Numbered from the stretch's first letter, positions 1 to 10,754 are shown. The stretch is 64,000 nucleotides of DNA from Streptomyces mangrovi (GCF_900114215.1 NZ_FOSG01000003.1:124001-188000), one strand, 5' to 3'. Made by a program: numbers and translations. The notes: generated by a model from the sequence alone, not told the origin.

Positions 1-61
1 CCACGACCCCTCGGGTGTGGGCGGTATCCCCACCCGCGGGACGGGATTCGACGGCCGTCAC
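1..61 (-). CDS. ctaB: Heme o synthase (protoheme IX farnesyltransferase), N-terminal fragment
   Basis: A frame opens at a GTG at 61 on the minus strand and runs off the left edge after 20 codons, reading MTAVESRPAGGDTAHTRGVV. An AGGGG ribosome-binding site lies five bases upstream (67-71 on the plus strand). The opening MTAVESRPAG resembles the N-terminus of Streptomyces CtaB, and ctaB is the usual divergent neighbour of the tkt operon in Streptomyces. CtaB farnesylates protoheme IX to heme o in the membrane for cytochrome oxidase. None of the membrane core is inside the window, so the call rests on the N-terminus and gene order. Confidence 0.6.
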   Translation of the reverse strand, partial: MTAVESRPAGGDTAHTRGVV

Positions 62-485
62 GGACACCCCTGATCACGATGCGACATGCGCGGCTCGCGC
101 CGCGTGGGAACAAGCGAGTCCGGACCTTCGAAAGGTCCCCTCACGACTCGCACGTACCACGCCACTGTAGACGCTGGCCATACGCCGCTCGCCCCGGGGG
201 TCGCCCGTGTCGGTGCACCCCGCCGGGGGGTGCTCCGGCGGGGTGCGGGCAGGGGATGCACAGGGCCTAACGGGGCGCCGGAAGGCCGCGCTCATGTGCG
301 CCGGGTGTTCCACAGATGCCCAGGTGAGACCCATCGAGCGCCCGGCTCGACCCGGTTTGCTCCACCGGCTTCCCAAAGGGTGAGCGGACCGAAAGGGGGA
401 ACCCTGGCGGGGGTACGCTCGACACCGCCCGGTGTGACCTGACAGACACCGGCCTTCGACATGTGGAGAGGAGCCCTGACGCAGG
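62..485. other. Divergent intergenic region between ctaB and tkt
   Basis: These 424 bases hold no frame with convincing codon use. They should carry the promoters of ctaB (leftward) and the tkt operon (rightward). Visible structures are an inverted repeat at 122-138 (GGACCTT, 3-base centre, AAGGTCC) and a possible -10 hexamer TACGCT at 414-419 without a clear -35. The ribosome-binding site of tkt, GGAGAGGAG, is at 465-473. The inverted repeat could be an operator or a short hairpin in the ctaB leader. Confidence 0.5.
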
Positions 486-2579
486 GTGAGCACCAAGCCG
501 ACCACCACAGATCTCGAGTGGACCGAACTGGATCAGCGGGCTGTCGACACCGTACGGGTCCTGGCGATGGACGCCGTGCAGAAAGTCGGTAACGGACACC
601 CCGGTACCGCCATGAGCCTCGCTCCGGCGGCGTACCTGCTCTTCCAGAAGCTGATGCGGCACGACCCGTCCGACGCGCGGTGGACGGGCCGGGACCGGTT
701 CGTCCTCTCCCCCGGCCACACCAGCCTGACGCTGTACATCCAGCTGTACCTGTCCGGCTACGGGCTGGAGCTGGAGGACCTGAAGGCCTTCCGCACCTGG
801 GACAGCAGGACCCCGGGCCACCCGGAGCACGGCCACACGGTCGGGGTCGAGACCACCACCGGCCCGCTGGGCCAGGGCATCGCCAACGCCGTGGGCATGG
901 CGATGGCCGCCCGCTACGAGCGCGGCCTGTTCGACCCGGACGCCGCCCCGGGCACCTCCCCCTTCGACCACACCGTCTGGACGATCGTCTCCGACGGCGA
1001 CCTGGAGGAGGGGGTCTCGGCCGAGGCCTCCTCGCTGGCCGGCCACCAGAAGCTGGGCAACATCGTCGCCCTGTACGACGACAACCACATCTCCATCGAG
1101 GGCGACACCGCGACCGCGCTGTCCGAGGACGTCCTGAAGCGCTACGAGGCCTACGGCTGGCACGTCCAGCGCATCGAGCAGGCGCCCAGCGGCGACTTCG
1201 ACGTCCAGGCGCTGTACGCGGCGCTGAAGGCGGCGCGGGAGGAGACCGGGCGGCCCTCCCTGATCGCCGCCCGCACGATCATCGCCTGGCCCGCGCCGAA
1301 CGCCCAGAACACCGAGGCCTCGCACGGCTCCGCGCTGGGCGAGGAGGAGGTCGCGGCCACCAAGCGGGTGCTGGGCTTCGACCCGGAGAAGGACTTCGAG
1401 GTGGCCGACGAGGTCCTTCGGCACGCCCGCAAGGTCGTGGACCGGGGCCGTGAGGCACGCCGGGCCTGGGAGGACGGGCTCACCAAGTGGCGCGGGGCCA
1501 ACCCCGGCCGCGCCGCCGATTTCGACCGGATCAGCGCCGGGAAGCTGCCCGAGGGCTGGGAGAAGGCGCTGCCCTCCTTCCCCGCCGGCAAGGACATGGC
1601 CACCCGCAAGGCGTCCGGCGCGGTGCTCAAGGAGCTGGGCGGTGTGATCCCCGAGCTGTGGGGCGGCTCCGCCGACCTCGCGGGCTCCAACAACACCACC
1701 ATCGACGCCTCCTCGTCCTTCCTCCCGGCGGACAACCCGCTGCCGGAGGCGGACCCGTACGGCCGCACGGTGCACTTCGGCATCCGCGAGCACGCCATGG
1801 GCTCGACCATGAACGGCATCGCGCTGCACGGCAACACCCGGATCTACGGCGGCACCTTCCTGGTGTTCTCCGACTACATGCGCCCGGCGGTGCGGCTGGC
1901 GGCCCTGATGAGGCTGCCGGTCACCTACGTGTGGACGCACGACTCCATCGGCCTGGGCGAGGACGGTCCGACCCACCAGCCGGTCGAGCACCTGGCGGCG
2001 CTGCGCGCCATCCCGGGCCTGAACATGGTGCGCCCCGCCGACGCCAACGAGACCGCGATCGCCTGGCGCGAGATCATGCGCCGCCACGGCGACCGCCCGG
2101 CTCCGCACGGCATCGCGCTGACCCGCCAGAACGTGCCGACCTACGAGCCCAACGAGGACGCCGCCCGCGGCGGATACGTGATGTTCGAGGCCGCGGACTC
2201 CCAGGGGCGCGAGTGCGAGCCGCAGGTCGTCCTCATCGCCACCGGCTCGGAGGTGCAGCTCGCCGTCGCCGCGCGCGAGTCGCTCCAGGCCGAGGGCGTG
2301 CCCGCCCGGGTGGTGTCGATGCCGTGCCTGGAGTGGTTCGAGGAGCAGGACCTCACCTGGCGCGAGCGCGTGCTGCCGCCGTCGGTCCGGGCGCGCGTGG
2401 CCGTCGAGGCCGGTGTCGGCCTGACCTGGCACCGCTACGTCGGCGACGCCGGCCGGATCGTCTCCCTGGAGCACTTCGGCGCCTCGGCCGACTACAAGGT
2501 GCTCTACCGCGAGTTCGGCCTGACCGGCGAGGCGGTCGCGGCCGCCGCCCGGGAATCCATCGCGGCCGCCGCACGCTGA
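486..2579 (+). CDS. tkt: Transketolase
   Basis: Thiamine-diphosphate enzyme moving two-carbon ketol units between sugar phosphates in the non-oxidative pentose phosphate pathway. At 697 aa it has normal bacterial length. The N-terminal ThDP domain has GNGHPGTA near residue 35 (substrate-binding His38) and the diphosphate/Mg motif GDGDLEEG near residue 170. The central pyrimidine-binding domain contains the [14 protein letters not shown] signature, and a C-terminal domain follows. The GTG start is preceded by GGAGAGGAG at 465-473. It heads an operon with tal (36-base gap), zwf and opcA-pgl, a standard actinobacterial NADPH-supply cluster. Confidence 0.97.
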   Translation: MSTKPTTTDLEWTELDQRAVDTVRVLAMDAVQKVGNGHPGTAMSLAPAAYLLFQKLMRHDPSDARWTGRDRFVLSPGHTSLTLYIQLYLSGYGLELEDLKAFRTWDSRTPGHPEHGHTVGVETTTGPLGQGIANAVGMAMAARYERGLFDPDAAPGTSPFDHTVWTIVSDGDLEEGVSAEASSLAGHQKLGNIVALYDDNHISIEGDTATALSEDVLKRYEAYGWHVQRIEQAPSGDFDVQALYAALKAAREETGRPSLIAARTIIAWPAPNAQNTEASHGSALGEEEVAATKRVLGFDPEKDFEVADEVLRHARKVVDRGREARRAWEDGLTKWRGANPGRAADFDRISAGKLPEGWEKALPSFPAGKDMATRKASGAVLKELGGVIPELWGGSADLAGSNNTTIDASSSFLPADNPLPEADPYGRTVHFGIREHAMGSTMNGIALHGNTRIYGGTFLVFSDYMRPAVRLAALMRLPVTYVWTHDSIGLGEDGPTHQPVEHLAALRAIPGLNMVRPADANETAIAWREIMRRHGDRPAPHGIALTRQNVPTYEPNEDAARGGYVMFEAADSQGRECEPQVVLIATGSEVQLAVAARESLQAEGVPARVVSMPCLEWFEEQDLTWRERVLPPSVRARVAVEAGVGLTWHRYVGDAGRIVSLEHFGASADYKVLYREFGLTGEAVAAAARESIAAAAR

Positions 2580-2615
2580 CGCCCACAGGCAACGAGATCA
2601 GGAGATGCATCCCTC

Positions 2616-3734
2616 ATGACAGACGCACTCAAGCGCCTGAGTGACGAAGGCGTGGCGATCTGGCTGGACGACCTGTCCCGCCGGCGCATCACGTCCGGCA
2701 ACCTCGCCGAGCTGCTGAACGAGCAGCACGTCGTGGGTGTCACCACCAACCCGTCGATCTTCCAGAAGGCGATCTCCGAGGGGCACGGCTACGACCGGCA
2801 GCTCACCGACCTCGCCTCCCGCGGTGTGACGGTGGAGGAGGCGATCCGGATGATCACCACCGCCGACGTCCGCGACGCCGCCGACATCCTGCGCCCGGTC
2901 TTCGAGGCCACGAACGGGCAGGACGGCCGGGTCTCCATCGAGGTGGACCCGCGGCTGGCCCACGCCACACGGCCCACGGTCGCCGAGGCCAAGCAGCTCG
3001 CCTGGCTGGTGGACCGCCCCAACACCCTGATCAAGATCCCCGCCACCACCCCCGGGCTCCCGGCGATCACGGAGACCATCGCCGCGGGCATCAGCGTCAA
3101 CGTCACGCTGATCTTCTCGCTGGAGCGCTACCGGATGGTGATGGACGCCTACATGGAGGGTCTGGAGCAGGCGAAGGCCAAGGGGCTGGACCTGTCGGAG
3201 ATCCACTCCGTGGCGTCGTTCTTCGTCTCCCGGGTGGACACCGAGATCGACAAGCGACTGACGGCCCTGGGCACCGACGAGGCGCTGGCGCTGCGCGGCA
3301 AGGCGGCGCTGGCCAACGCCCGGCTGGCCTACCAGGCGTACGAGGAGGTCGTCGCCTCCGACCGCTGGGCGGCCCTGGAGTCCGCCGGCGCCAACCGGCA
3401 GCGCCCGCTGTGGGCCTCCACCGGCGTGAAGGACCCCAGCTACCCCGACACCCTCTACGTCACCGGGCTGGTCGCCCCGAACACGGTGAACACCATGCCG
3501 GAGGCCACTTTGGAGGCCTTCGGCGACCACGGCGAGATCACCGGCGACACCGTGCGCGGCACCTATGAGCAGGCCCGCGCCGACCTCGACGCGATCGCGA
3601 AGCTCGGCATCGGCTACGACGAGGTCGTCGAGCAGCTCGAGGTCGAGGGCGTGGAGAAGTTCGAGCAGGCCTGGACCGGCCTGCTGGCCTCCACCGAGGC
3701 CGAGCTGAAGCGCCTCGCGCCGAAGGAGGCATAG
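2616..3734 (+). CDS. tal: Transaldolase
   Basis: Transfers a dihydroxyacetone unit from sedoheptulose-7-phosphate to glyceraldehyde-3-phosphate through a Schiff base. The 372-aa length fits the long actinobacterial/cyanobacterial transaldolase type. The Schiff-base lysine lies in [12 protein letters not shown] near residue 140, and the N-terminal [15 protein letters not shown] and GVTTNPSIF motifs are present. The ATG start has AGGAG about ten bases upstream. Second gene of the operon; its stop is only five bases before the zwf start, which suggests coupled translation. Confidence 0.97.
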   Translation: MTDALKRLSDEGVAIWLDDLSRRRITSGNLAELLNEQHVVGVTTNPSIFQKAISEGHGYDRQLTDLASRGVTVEEAIRMITTADVRDAADILRPVFEATNGQDGRVSIEVDPRLAHATRPTVAEAKQLAWLVDRPNTLIKIPATTPGLPAITETIAAGISVNVTLIFSLERYRMVMDAYMEGLEQAKAKGLDLSEIHSVASFFVSRVDTEIDKRLTALGTDEALALRGKAALANARLAYQAYEEVVASDRWAALESAGANRQRPLWASTGVKDPSYPDTLYVTGLVAPNTVNTMPEATLEAFGDHGEITGDTVRGTYEQARADLDAIAKLGIGYDEVVEQLEVEGVEKFEQAWTGLLASTEAELKRLAPKEA

Positions 3735-3739
3735 AGCAG

Positions 3740-5266
3740 GTGAGCAGCGCAGCCAACCCGCTGCGTGACGCACAGGACCGGCGGCTCCCGCGCATCGCGG
3801 GGCCGTCGGGCCTGGTGATCTTCGGCGTCACAGGCGATTTGTCACGAAAAAAGCTGATGCCCGCCGTCTACGACCTGGCGAACCGGGGCCTGCTCCCACC
3901 GGGCTTCTCCCTCGTCGGCTTCGCCCGCCGCGAGTGGGAGGACCAGGACTTCTGCGAGGTCGTGCACGACTCGGTCAAACAGTACGCCCGCACCCCCTTC
4001 CGCGAGGAGGTCTGGCGGCAGCTCGGCGAGGGGATGCGCTTCGTCCCCGGCGTCTTCGACGACGACGACGCGTTCGCCCGGCTGAAGTCCACCATCGAGG
4101 AGCTGGACAAGTCCCGCGGCACCGGGGGCAACTTCGCGTTCTACCTCTCGGTACCGCCGAAGTTCTTCCCCACCGTCCTGGAACAGCTCAAGAAGCACCA
4201 GCTGTCCGAGGCACCCGACGGCTCCTGGCGCCGCGCGGTCATCGAGAAGCCCTTCGGCCACGACCTGGCCAGCGCCCAGGAGCTGAACCGGGTCGTGCAC
4301 CGGGTCTTCCGCCAGTCCGACGTCTTCCGGATCGACCACTACCTGGGCAAGGAGACCGTCCAGAACATCCTGGCGCTGCGCTTCGCCAACACGCTGTTCG
4401 AGCCCCTGTGGAACCGCTCCTACGTGGACCACGTGCAGATCACGATGGCCGAGGACATCGGCATCGGCGGCCGCGCGGGCTACTACGACGGCATCGGCGC
4501 CGCGCGCGACGTCATCCAGAACCACCTGCTCCAGCTGCTGGCCCTGACCGCGATGGAGGAGCCCGTCTCCTTCGACGCCAAGGCGCTGGTCACCGAGAAG
4601 CTGAAGGTGCTCAACGCGGTGCGGCTGCCCGGGGACCTGGGCCGGCACACCGTGCGCGGCCAGTACCGGGCGGGCTGGCAGGGTGGCGAGAAGGTGCCCG
4701 GCTACCTGGAGGAGGAGGGCATCGACCCGGCCTCCCGGACGGACACCTACGCCGCCATCAAGCTGGAGATCGACAACCGCCGCTGGGCGGGGGTCCCCTT
4801 CTACCTGCGCACGGGCAAGCGGCTGGGCCGCCGGGTCACCGAGATCGCGGTGGTCTTCCAGCGCGCCCCCTACTCCCCCTTCGACGCCACCGACACCCGG
4901 GAACTGGGCCAGAACGCCCTGGTCATCCGGGTGCAGCCGGACGAGGGCGTCATGATCCGGTTCGGCTCCAAGGTGCCCGGCACCTCGATGGAGATCCGCG
5001 ACGTCACGATGGACTTCGCCTACGGCGAGTCCTTCACCGAGTCCAGTCCCGAGGCGTACGAGAGGCTCATCCTGGACGTGCTGCTGGGCGACGCCAACCT
5101 CTTCCCCCGGCACCAGGAGGTCGAGCGCTCCTGGGAGATCCTGGACCCGGTCGAGGAGTACTGGGACGCGCACGGCAGGCCCGAGCCGTACACCGCCGGG
5201 ACCTGGGGCCCCCAGGCGGCCGACGAGATGCTCGCACGCGACGGACGGAGCTGGCGGCGGCCATGA
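3740..5266 (+). CDS. zwf: Glucose-6-phosphate 1-dehydrogenase
   Basis: Oxidises glucose-6-phosphate to 6-phosphogluconolactone, the committed NADPH-forming step of the oxidative pentose phosphate pathway. The 508-aa protein has the N-terminal dinucleotide-binding motif [13 protein letters not shown] near residue 30 and the substrate-site motif [13 protein letters not shown] near residue 200. The GTG start is chosen because it sits five bases after the tal stop and gives the usual N-terminus. The last codons overlap the next start in an ATGA. The protein downstream contains the OpcA activator domain for this enzyme, so the operon context agrees. Confidence 0.97.
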   Translation: MSSAANPLRDAQDRRLPRIAGPSGLVIFGVTGDLSRKKLMPAVYDLANRGLLPPGFSLVGFARREWEDQDFCEVVHDSVKQYARTPFREEVWRQLGEGMRFVPGVFDDDDAFARLKSTIEELDKSRGTGGNFAFYLSVPPKFFPTVLEQLKKHQLSEAPDGSWRRAVIEKPFGHDLASAQELNRVVHRVFRQSDVFRIDHYLGKETVQNILALRFANTLFEPLWNRSYVDHVQITMAEDIGIGGRAGYYDGIGAARDVIQNHLLQLLALTAMEEPVSFDAKALVTEKLKVLNAVRLPGDLGRHTVRGQYRAGWQGGEKVPGYLEEEGIDPASRTDTYAAIKLEIDNRRWAGVPFYLRTGKRLGRRVTEIAVVFQRAPYSPFDATDTRELGQNALVIRVQPDEGVMIRFGSKVPGTSMEIRDVTMDFAYGESFTESSPEAYERLILDVLLGDANLFPRHQEVERSWEILDPVEEYWDAHGRPEPYTAGTWGPQAADEMLARDGRSWRRP

Positions 5267-7068
5267 ACATCGACCTCACGGACACCACGTCCGGCCGGAT
5301 CAACGCGGCTCTGGTGCGAGCGCGGCGGGCGATGGGCAGCCCGGCCGTCGGGATGGTGCTCACCCTCGTCATCGTCACGGACGAGGGCAGCCACTACGAC
5401 GCGCTGAAGGCAGCCAGCGACGCGTCGAAGGAGCATCCCTCGCGCATCCTCGTCGTGGTGCGGCGTCCGGGCCGCTCGCCCCGCGACCGGGCCATGGCCC
5501 GGCTCGACGCCGAGGTGCGGGTGGGCGGCGAGACCGGCACCGGGGAGACGGTCCTGCTGCGCCTCCACGGCGAGCTGGCGAACCACGCCCACAGCGTCGT
5601 CCTGCCCCTGCTGCTGCCGGACGCGCCGGTCGTCCTGTGGTGGCCGGCCGACCCGCCCGAGTACCCCTCGAAGGATCCGCTGGGCGCCCTGGCCCAGCGG
5701 CGCATCACCGACGCGGCGGAGACCGAGGACCCGGTCGCGGCCCTCAGGGGGCGCGCCGCCTCCTACGCACCGGGCGACACCGACCTGGCCTGGACCCGTG
5801 TCACCCTGTGGCGCAGCGTGCTGGCCGCCGCCCTGGACCAGAAGCAGGCCCGCGTGACCCGGGCGGTGGTCGAGGGCGAGGAGTACAACCCCAGCTCGGA
5901 GCTGCTGGCGCTGTGGCTGGCCGACCGTCTGGGCGTCCCCGTCGAACGTGTGCTCTCCGGCGGCCCCGGCATCACGGCGGTGCGGCTGGCGACGGAGGAG
6001 GGCGACATCTGCCTGGAGCGCGGCGACGGTTCGCTGGCGACGCTCTCGGTGCCGGGCCAGCCGGACCGGAGCGTGGCCCTGCACCGGCGCTCCACGGCCG
6101 AGCTGATCGCCGAGGAGCTGCGGCGCCTGGACCCGGACGAGACCTACGCGGGCGCCGTCCGCTTCGGCCTCGACCGCCTGGTGCGCGGGCAGGTCGCGCA
6201 GGTGGAGGCGGTCGAGGCGGCGCAGGCTCAGGCGCAGGCGGAGGCGGCGCGGGCACCGGGCGGGGAGCAGGCTCCCCCGCAGATCGTCGTCCACCCGGAC
6301 AAGGAGCGGATGGCCCGGGCCACGGCCGCACGCCTGATCACCGCGATCGTGGACGCGCAGGCCGCCCGCGGCCGGGCCCATGTCGCCCTGACCGGGGGCC
6401 GGGGTGGTAACGCCCTGCTCGCCGCCCTGGCGCAGGCCCCGGGACGCAGCGGCGTGGACTGGTCCCGCGTCGACCTGTGGTGGGGCGACGAGCGGTTCCT
6501 GCCCGAGGGCGACCCGGACCGCAACCACACCCAGGCCCGCGAGGCGGTCCTGGACGCGCTCCCCCTGGAGCCGTCGCGCGTCCACCCGATGCCCGCCGGT
6601 GACGGTCCGCACGGCGACGACGTGGACGCGGCCGCCGAGGCGTACGCGGCGGAGCTGGCCGCGGCCGCCGGTGAGAGCGGTCCCGGCGGCGGTACGGGCG
6701 GGGACGGTACGGGCGGGGCGGTACCCGCCTTCGACGTGCTGCTGCTGGGACTGGGCCCGGACACCCATGTGGCCTCGCTCTTCCCCGGCCATCCGGCCGT
6801 GCGGGAGACCGGGCGAACGGTCGTCGGCGTACGGCGGGCGCCCAAACCGCCGCCGACCCGGATCTCCCTCACCCTCCCGGCCCTCCGGGCGGCCCGGGAG
6901 GTCTGGCTGCTGGCGGCGGGCGAGGACAAGGCCGAGGCGGCGGCCGACGCGCTGACCGCCGGCGATCCGGCACGGACCCCCGCGGCGGGCGCCCGCGGGC
7001 ACGAGCGCACCCTGTGGATCCTCGACGAGAAGGCGGCGGCCCGCCTGCCCGAGTCGGTCCGGAGCTGA
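5263..7068 (+). CDS. opcA-pgl: Fused OpcA (G6PDH assembly protein) and 6-phosphogluconolactonase
   Basis: One uninterrupted 601-codon frame carries two proteins that are normally separate. Residues 1 to about 313 are OpcA, the factor needed for full glucose-6-phosphate dehydrogenase activity. Residues 340-601 are 6-phosphogluconolactonase, which hydrolyses the G6PDH product; it shows [26 protein letters not shown] and [17 protein letters not shown]. The join at about 314-339 is an Ala/Gln/Glu linker with no stop codon. A GTG at 6202 (residue 314) could start a separate Pgl, but no good ribosome-binding site precedes it. The start overlaps the zwf stop (ATGA). Fusion of an activator with the next enzyme could aid channelling of the labile lactone; a sequencing error removing a stop is the alternative. 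Confidence 0.88.
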   Translation: MNIDLTDTTSGRINAALVRARRAMGSPAVGMVLTLVIVTDEGSHYDALKAASDASKEHPSRILVVVRRPGRSPRDRAMARLDAEVRVGGETGTGETVLLRLHGELANHAHSVVLPLLLPDAPVVLWWPADPPEYPSKDPLGALAQRRITDAAETEDPVAALRGRAASYAPGDTDLAWTRVTLWRSVLAAALDQKQARVTRAVVEGEEYNPSSELLALWLADRLGVPVERVLSGGPGITAVRLATEEGDICLERGDGSLATLSVPGQPDRSVALHRRSTAELIAEELRRLDPDETYAGAVRFGLDRLVRGQVAQVEAVEAAQAQAQAEAARAPGGEQAPPQIVVHPDKERMARATAARLITAIVDAQAARGRAHVALTGGRGGNALLAALAQAPGRSGVDWSRVDLWWGDERFLPEGDPDRNHTQAREAVLDALPLEPSRVHPMPAGDGPHGDDVDAAAEAYAAELAAAAGESGPGGGTGGDGTGGAVPAFDVLLLGLGPDTHVASLFPGHPAVRETGRTVVGVRRAPKPPPTRISLTLPALRAAREVWLLAAGEDKAEAAADALTAGDPARTPAAGARGHERTLWILDEKAAARLPESVRS

Positions 7069-7095
7069 CGCCCGCCGCAGGGACCCGTACCGAAC

Positions 7096-7145
7096 GCGGC
7101 GGCCCCGCTCCCCCCGGAACTCGCCGGAGGGAGCGGGGCCGCCGC
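7096..7145. terminator. Bidirectional terminator between opcA-pgl and pgi
   Basis: A perfect 15-bp stem (arms 7096-7110 and 7131-7145) with a GC-rich loop sits between two convergent genes. There is no U-run, as is usual for Streptomyces terminators. Its symmetry would serve both directions. Confidence 0.8.
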
Positions 7146-7200
7146 CGTGATCACGGTGGGGGCCCCTCCGGGCCCGCCGGTCTCTGCCGGACCTGCTGGG

Positions 7201-8892
7201 TCAGTCCCGGCCGCGCAGCGAGCGGTAGCGGGCCACCAGGGCCGCCGTGGAGGCGTCCAGCCCCTCCACCTCGGCGCCCTCGGTCAGCGCGGGCTCGATG
7301 CGCTTGGCGAGCACCTTGCCCAGCTCCACGCCCCACTGGTCGAAGGAGTCGATGTCCCACACCGCGCCCTGGACGAACACCTTGTGCTCGTAGAGCGCGA
7401 CGAGCTGCCCCAGCACCGACGGGGTCAGCTCGGAGGCCAGGATCGTCGTCGTGGGGCGGTCGCCGCGGAACGTGCGGTGCGGGACCTGCTCCTCGGCGAC
7501 TCCCTCGGCGCGGACCTCCTCGGCGGTCTTGCCGAAGGCGAGTGCCTGGCCCTGGGCGAAGAGGTTGGCCATCAGCAGGTCGTGCTGGGCCGCCGGCGCG
7601 GGCTCCAGGCCCGCCACGGGCCGCGCGAAGCCGATCAGGTCCGCCGGGACCAGCTTGGTGCCCTGGTGCAGCAGCTGGAAGTAGGCGTGCTGGCCGTTGG
7701 TACCGGGGGTGCCCCACACCACCGGGCCGGTCTGCCAGTCCACCGGCTCGCCCCGCCGGTCCACGGACTTGCCGTTGGACTCCATGTCGAGCTGCTGGAG
7801 GTAGGCGGTGAACTTCGACAGGTAGTGGCTGTAGGGCAGCACCGCGTGCGACTGCGCGTCGAAGAAGGCGCCGTACCAGATGCCCAGCAGGCCCAGCAGC
7901 AGCGGGGCGTTCTCCTCGGGCGGCGCGGTGCGGAAGTGCTCGTCGACGGTGCGGAAGCCGTCGAGCATCTCGCGGAAACGGTCCGGGCCGATGGCGATCA
8001 TGAGGGAGAGGCCGATGGCCGAGTCGTACGAGTAGCGCCCGCCGACCCAGTCCCAGAACTCGAACATGTTCGTGGTGTCGATGCCGAACTCCGCGACCGC
8101 CTCGGCGTTCGTCGACAGCGCCACGAAGTGCTTGGCGACCGCCTCCCTCCCCGCGCCCAGACCGGTCAGCAGCCACTCCCGGGCGGAGGTGGCGTTGGTG
8201 ATGGTCTCGATCGTGGTGAAGGTCTTGGAGGCGACGACGAACAGTGTCCGGGCCGGGTCCAGGCCCTGCAGCGCCTCGTGCAGGTCCGCGCCGTCCACGT
8301 TGGAGACGAAGCGGACGTCCAGCTCCCGGTCGGTGTAGGCACGCAGCGCCTCGAAGGCCATCGCCGGGCCCAGGTCGGATCCGCCGATGCCGATGTTGAC
8401 GATGTGCCTGACGGGCAGGCCGGTGAGCCCGGCCCACTTCCCGGCCCGCACCGCCTCGGCGAAGGCGGACATCCGGTCGAGCACGGCGTGGACGGCGGGC
8501 ACGACGTTTCTCCCGCCCTCCCCGTCCCCGGCGTTCCCCCCGTTCCCCCCGTCCACCTCGATCACCGCGTCGCGCGGGGCGCGCAGGGCGGTGTGGAGGA
8601 CGGCCCGGTCCTCGGTGGTGTTGATCCGCTCGCCGCGGAACATCGCGTCCCGCAGCCGCGCCACCCCGGTCGCCTCGGCCAGCTCGCGCAGCAGCCGCAG
8701 GGTCTCGTCCGTGACCAGGTTCTTGGAGTAGTCCAGGTACAGGTCGCCGACCCGGACGCCGTAGCGCTCGCCGCGCCGCGGGTCGGCGGCGAACAGCTCG
8801 CGCAGGTGCACCTCCCCCAGTTCCTCACGGTGCCTGGCCAGCGCCTGCCACTGCGGCATCCGGTCGAGCCTGCCGCGGCCTTCAGCGTTCAT
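7201..8892 (-). CDS. pgi: Glucose-6-phosphate isomerase
   Basis: Interconverts glucose-6-phosphate and fructose-6-phosphate, linking glycolysis with the pentose phosphate operon opposite. The 563-aa length is typical of large bacterial Pgi. The sequence shows [15 protein letters not shown] near residue 150, the [10 protein letters not shown] and [11 protein letters not shown] segments, and the C-terminal signature region GVELGKVLA near residue 510. The ATG at 8892 gives the usual MNAEGR-type N-terminus; the frame is open upstream but that part looks non-coding. A Gly/Asn-rich insertion (about residues 112-122) is probably a surface loop. Last gene of the minus-strand glycolytic block. Confidence 0.96.
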   Translation of the reverse strand: MNAEGRGRLDRMPQWQALARHREELGEVHLRELFAADPRRGERYGVRVGDLYLDYSKNLVTDETLRLLRELAEATGVARLRDAMFRGERINTTEDRAVLHTALRAPRDAVIEVDGGNGGNAGDGEGGRNVVPAVHAVLDRMSAFAEAVRAGKWAGLTGLPVRHIVNIGIGGSDLGPAMAFEALRAYTDRELDVRFVSNVDGADLHEALQGLDPARTLFVVASKTFTTIETITNATSAREWLLTGLGAGREAVAKHFVALSTNAEAVAEFGIDTTNMFEFWDWVGGRYSYDSAIGLSLMIAIGPDRFREMLDGFRTVDEHFRTAPPEENAPLLLGLLGIWYGAFFDAQSHAVLPYSHYLSKFTAYLQQLDMESNGKSVDRRGEPVDWQTGPVVWGTPGTNGQHAYFQLLHQGTKLVPADLIGFARPVAGLEPAPAAQHDLLMANLFAQGQALAFGKTAEEVRAEGVAEEQVPHRTFRGDRPTTTILASELTPSVLGQLVALYEHKVFVQGAVWDIDSFDQWGVELGKVLAKRIEPALTEGAEVEGLDASTAALVARYRSLRGRD

Positions 8893-8947
8893 CTGGGAAA
8901 TCAGTCCATTCCTGTCGTACGGACCCCGCCGCGTCCAACCTAATGGA

Positions 8948-8996
8948 ACGACGGCCCGGCCGCGCGCCCCGTGAGGGCGTACGGCCGGGCCGTCGT
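8948..8996 (-). terminator. Hairpin between the rbpA paralogue and pgi
   Basis: A perfect 15-bp GC-rich stem (8948-8962 with 8982-8996) and a 19-base loop lie just after the rbpA-family gene and before pgi. It probably terminates or attenuates transcription entering pgi. Confidence 0.7.
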
Positions 8997-9025
8997 GCGC
9001 CGTTGTCCGGCCGGCCGGCCGGTGT

Positions 9026-9361
9026 TCAGATCTCCCCGCGGAGCTTGGCCAGCGCCTCGGCGAGGATCGCCTCGCCGTCGGCGTCGCTGCGCCGCTCGCG
9101 CACGTAGGCGAGGTGGGTCTTGTACGGCTCGGTGCGCGGCGGGTCCGGCGGGTTGTCCCGGTCCTTGCCGGCCGGGAAGCCGCAGCGAGGGCAGTCCCAG
9201 GTGTCCGGGATCTGCGCGTCGCTGGCGAAGCTGGGTTGGGTCTCGTGCCCGTTGGAGCACCAGAAGGAGATGCGCAGGCGCGGCGCGGACTCGCCTCGCT
9301 CGGCCTCCCCCATCGGCCCCGCTCCGACCCGGCTTCCCCGGATCGCGTTGCCACTTGCCAC
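9026..9361 (-). CDS. rbpA: RbpA-family RNA polymerase-binding protein (paralogue)
   Basis: A 111-aa zinc-finger protein matching the actinobacterial RbpA fold: a disordered N-terminus, a core with Cys35-x3-His39 and Cys57-x2-Cys60 (the zinc ligands known for Streptomyces RbpA), and a C-terminal segment [18 protein letters not shown] that corresponds to the sigma-interacting RTHWDMLLERRS region of RbpA. RbpA binds RNA polymerase and principal sigma factors and stimulates initiation. The sigma-contact region is diverged (YKTHLAYV for THWDML), so this looks like the second paralogue that Streptomyces carry, not the main RbpA. The GTG start has GGGAG upstream. Its specific role is inferred. Confidence 0.75.
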   Translation of the reverse strand: MASGNAIRGSRVGAGPMGEAERGESAPRLRISFWCSNGHETQPSFASDAQIPDTWDCPRCGFPAGKDRDNPPDPPRTEPYKTHLAYVRERRSDADGEAILAEALAKLRGEI

Positions 9362-9426
9362 GGTCGTAACTCCCTGCCTTCACGGTGCCGCGGAGCATCG
9401 ACAGGCCGCTCCGCTGCGGGTGCCCC

Positions 9427-9454
9427 AGTGTACGTAGGGCCCAACGCGCGTCCA
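9427..9454 (-). promoter_or_regulatory. Candidate promoter of the rbpA paralogue
   Basis: On the minus strand TGGACG (9454-9449) and TACACT (9432-9427) are separated by 16 bases, close to the vegetative consensus. A transcript would start near 9420, giving a leader of about 60 bases. A second -10-like TATCAT lies at 9506-9501. Confidence 0.4.
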
Positions 9455-9590
9455 CAGACCCGAGTTGCGGCCCCCTTCGGACCCTGCGGGCGCGAACCTC
9501 ATGATAGGCCGGGAAGGCGACACGGCGTCAGACCGCGGCGACCGCCGTCACGCGACAGACGCCGGCGGGCGTCGGCAGGCGTCGGCGGCC

Positions 9591-9827
9591 TCAGCCGTCG
9601 AGCTTCATCAGGATGCCGAGCGCCACGATGATGGCGAACCAGATCAGGCCCACCACGACCGTGATGCGGTCGAGGTTGCGCTCGGCGACCGAGGAACCGC
9701 CGACGGAGGACTGCATGCCGCCGCCGAACATGTCGGAGAGGCCGCCGCCCTTCCCCTTGTGCATCAGCACGAGCAGCATCAGCAGCAGGCTGAAGACGAT
9801 GAGGGCGATGGAGAACCCCAGGATCAC
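9591..9827 (-). CDS. secG: Preprotein translocase subunit SecG
   Basis: Small membrane subunit of the SecYEG export channel that assists SecA cycling. The 78-aa protein has two hydrophobic segments (about residues 3-22 and 53-72) around the conserved cytoplasmic loop MHKGKGGGLSDMFGGG, the SecG signature. The GTG start gives the correct N-terminus MILGFSIALIVFS. It follows tpiA by about 150 bases, the conserved order in high-GC Gram-positives. Confidence 0.95.
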   Translation of the reverse strand: MILGFSIALIVFSLLLMLLVLMHKGKGGGLSDMFGGGMQSSVGGSSVAERNLDRITVVVGLIWFAIIVALGILMKLDG

Positions 9828-9882
9828 GGCTGGACCAACTCTCTCGGACGGATGACGGGAACTGTCGGGACTTGCAGGGTAC

Positions 9883-9920
9883 GGGGCCGGGAGGCGCTGT
9901 GCGTGCTCGCTCCCGGCCCC
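9883..9920 (-). terminator. Hairpin between tpiA and secG
   Basis: A perfect 11-bp stem (9883-9893 with 9910-9920, arms GGGGCCGGGAG and CTCCCGGCCCC) with a 16-base loop lies after the tpiA stop. It could terminate the gap-pgk-tpiA transcript or partly attenuate into secG. Confidence 0.65.
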
Positions 9921-9977
9921 GACAGGGTACGACGTGGACGGCCCGCCGTCACTCGCCGGCGGCGGTCGCCGACGGCC

Positions 9978-10754
9978 CTACTGGTCGCGGAACCGGACGA
10001 TCTTCACGAACTCGTCCACGTCCAGCGCGGCCCCGCCGACCAGGGCGCCGTCCACGTCCGGCTGAGCCATGATCGCGGCGACGTTCCCGGACTTCACCGA
10101 GCCGCCGTACTGGATGCGGACCCCGTCGGCCAGCTCGCGGTCGTACAGCTCGGCCAGGCGGCCCCGGATCGCGCCGCACACCTCCTGGGCGTCCTCGGGG
10201 GTGGCGACCTCGCCGGTGCCGATCGCCCACACCGGCTCGTAGGCGATCACGATACGGGCGGCCTGGTCGGCGGGGATGTCCGCCAGCGCGCCGTCGACCT
10301 GGGCGAGGGTGTGGGCGACCTGGTCGCCGGCCTTGCGGACCTCCAGGCCCTCGCCGACGCACAGGATCGGGGTCAGGTCGTTCAGGTAGGCCGCCTTGAC
10401 CTTGGCGTTGCACAGTTCGTCGGTCTCGCCGTGGTACTGGCGCCGCTCGGAGTGGCCGATGGCCACGTAGGTGCAGTTGAGCTTCGCCAGCATCGCCCCG
10501 GACACCTCGCCGGTGTACGCGCCGGAGACGTGCGCCGAGATGTCCTGGGCGCCGTAGCGGATCTTCAGCTTGTCGCCGTCGACCAGGGTCTGCACCGAGC
10601 GCAGGTCGGTGAAGGGCGGCAGGACGGCGACCTCGACGGCCTCGTGGTCCTTGTCGTTCAGGGCGAAGGCGAGCTTCTGGAGGTGGGCGATGGCCTCCAG
10701 GTGGTTGAGGTTCATCTTCCAGTTGCCCGCCATCAGCGGGGTGCGGTTTGCCAT
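9978..10754 (-). CDS. tpiA: Triosephosphate isomerase
   Basis: Interconverts dihydroxyacetone phosphate and glyceraldehyde-3-phosphate. The 258-aa TIM barrel has the N-terminal catalytic lysine motif AGNWKMN, the electrophilic histidine in AIGHSERR near residue 99, the signature [12 protein letters not shown] with catalytic Glu near residue 172, and the phosphate-binding IQYGGSV and LVGGAAL loops. The ATG start has GGAGGT about eight bases upstream. It follows pgk by about 150 bases. Confidence 0.97.
   Translation of the reverse strand: MANRTPLMAGNWKMNLNHLEAIAHLQKLAFALNDKDHEAVEVAVLPPFTDLRSVQTLVDGDKLKIRYGAQDISAHVSGAYTGEVSGAMLAKLNCTYVAIGHSERRQYHGETDELCNAKVKAAYLNDLTPILCVGEGLEVRKAGDQVAHTLAQVDGALADIPADQAARIVIAYEPVWAIGTGEVATPEDAQEVCGAIRGRLAELYDRELADGVRIQYGGSVKSGNVAAIMAQPDVDGALVGGAALDVDEFVKIVRFRDQ

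Noticed and set aside
267..2474. Long open frame opposite tkt, and many similar ones opposite or inside other genes (for example 9465-11054, 20294-23128, 46501-50544, 56391-58787).
   Set aside because: High-GC DNA leaves antisense and shifted frames open. Their composition is Arg/Pro/Ala/Gly-rich low complexity, and each overlaps a clearly recognised gene.
6202..7068. Separate pgl gene starting at the internal GTG at 6202.
   Set aside because: There is no Shine-Dalgarno sequence before it and no stop ends opcA, so the simplest reading is one fused gene; kept as an alternative.
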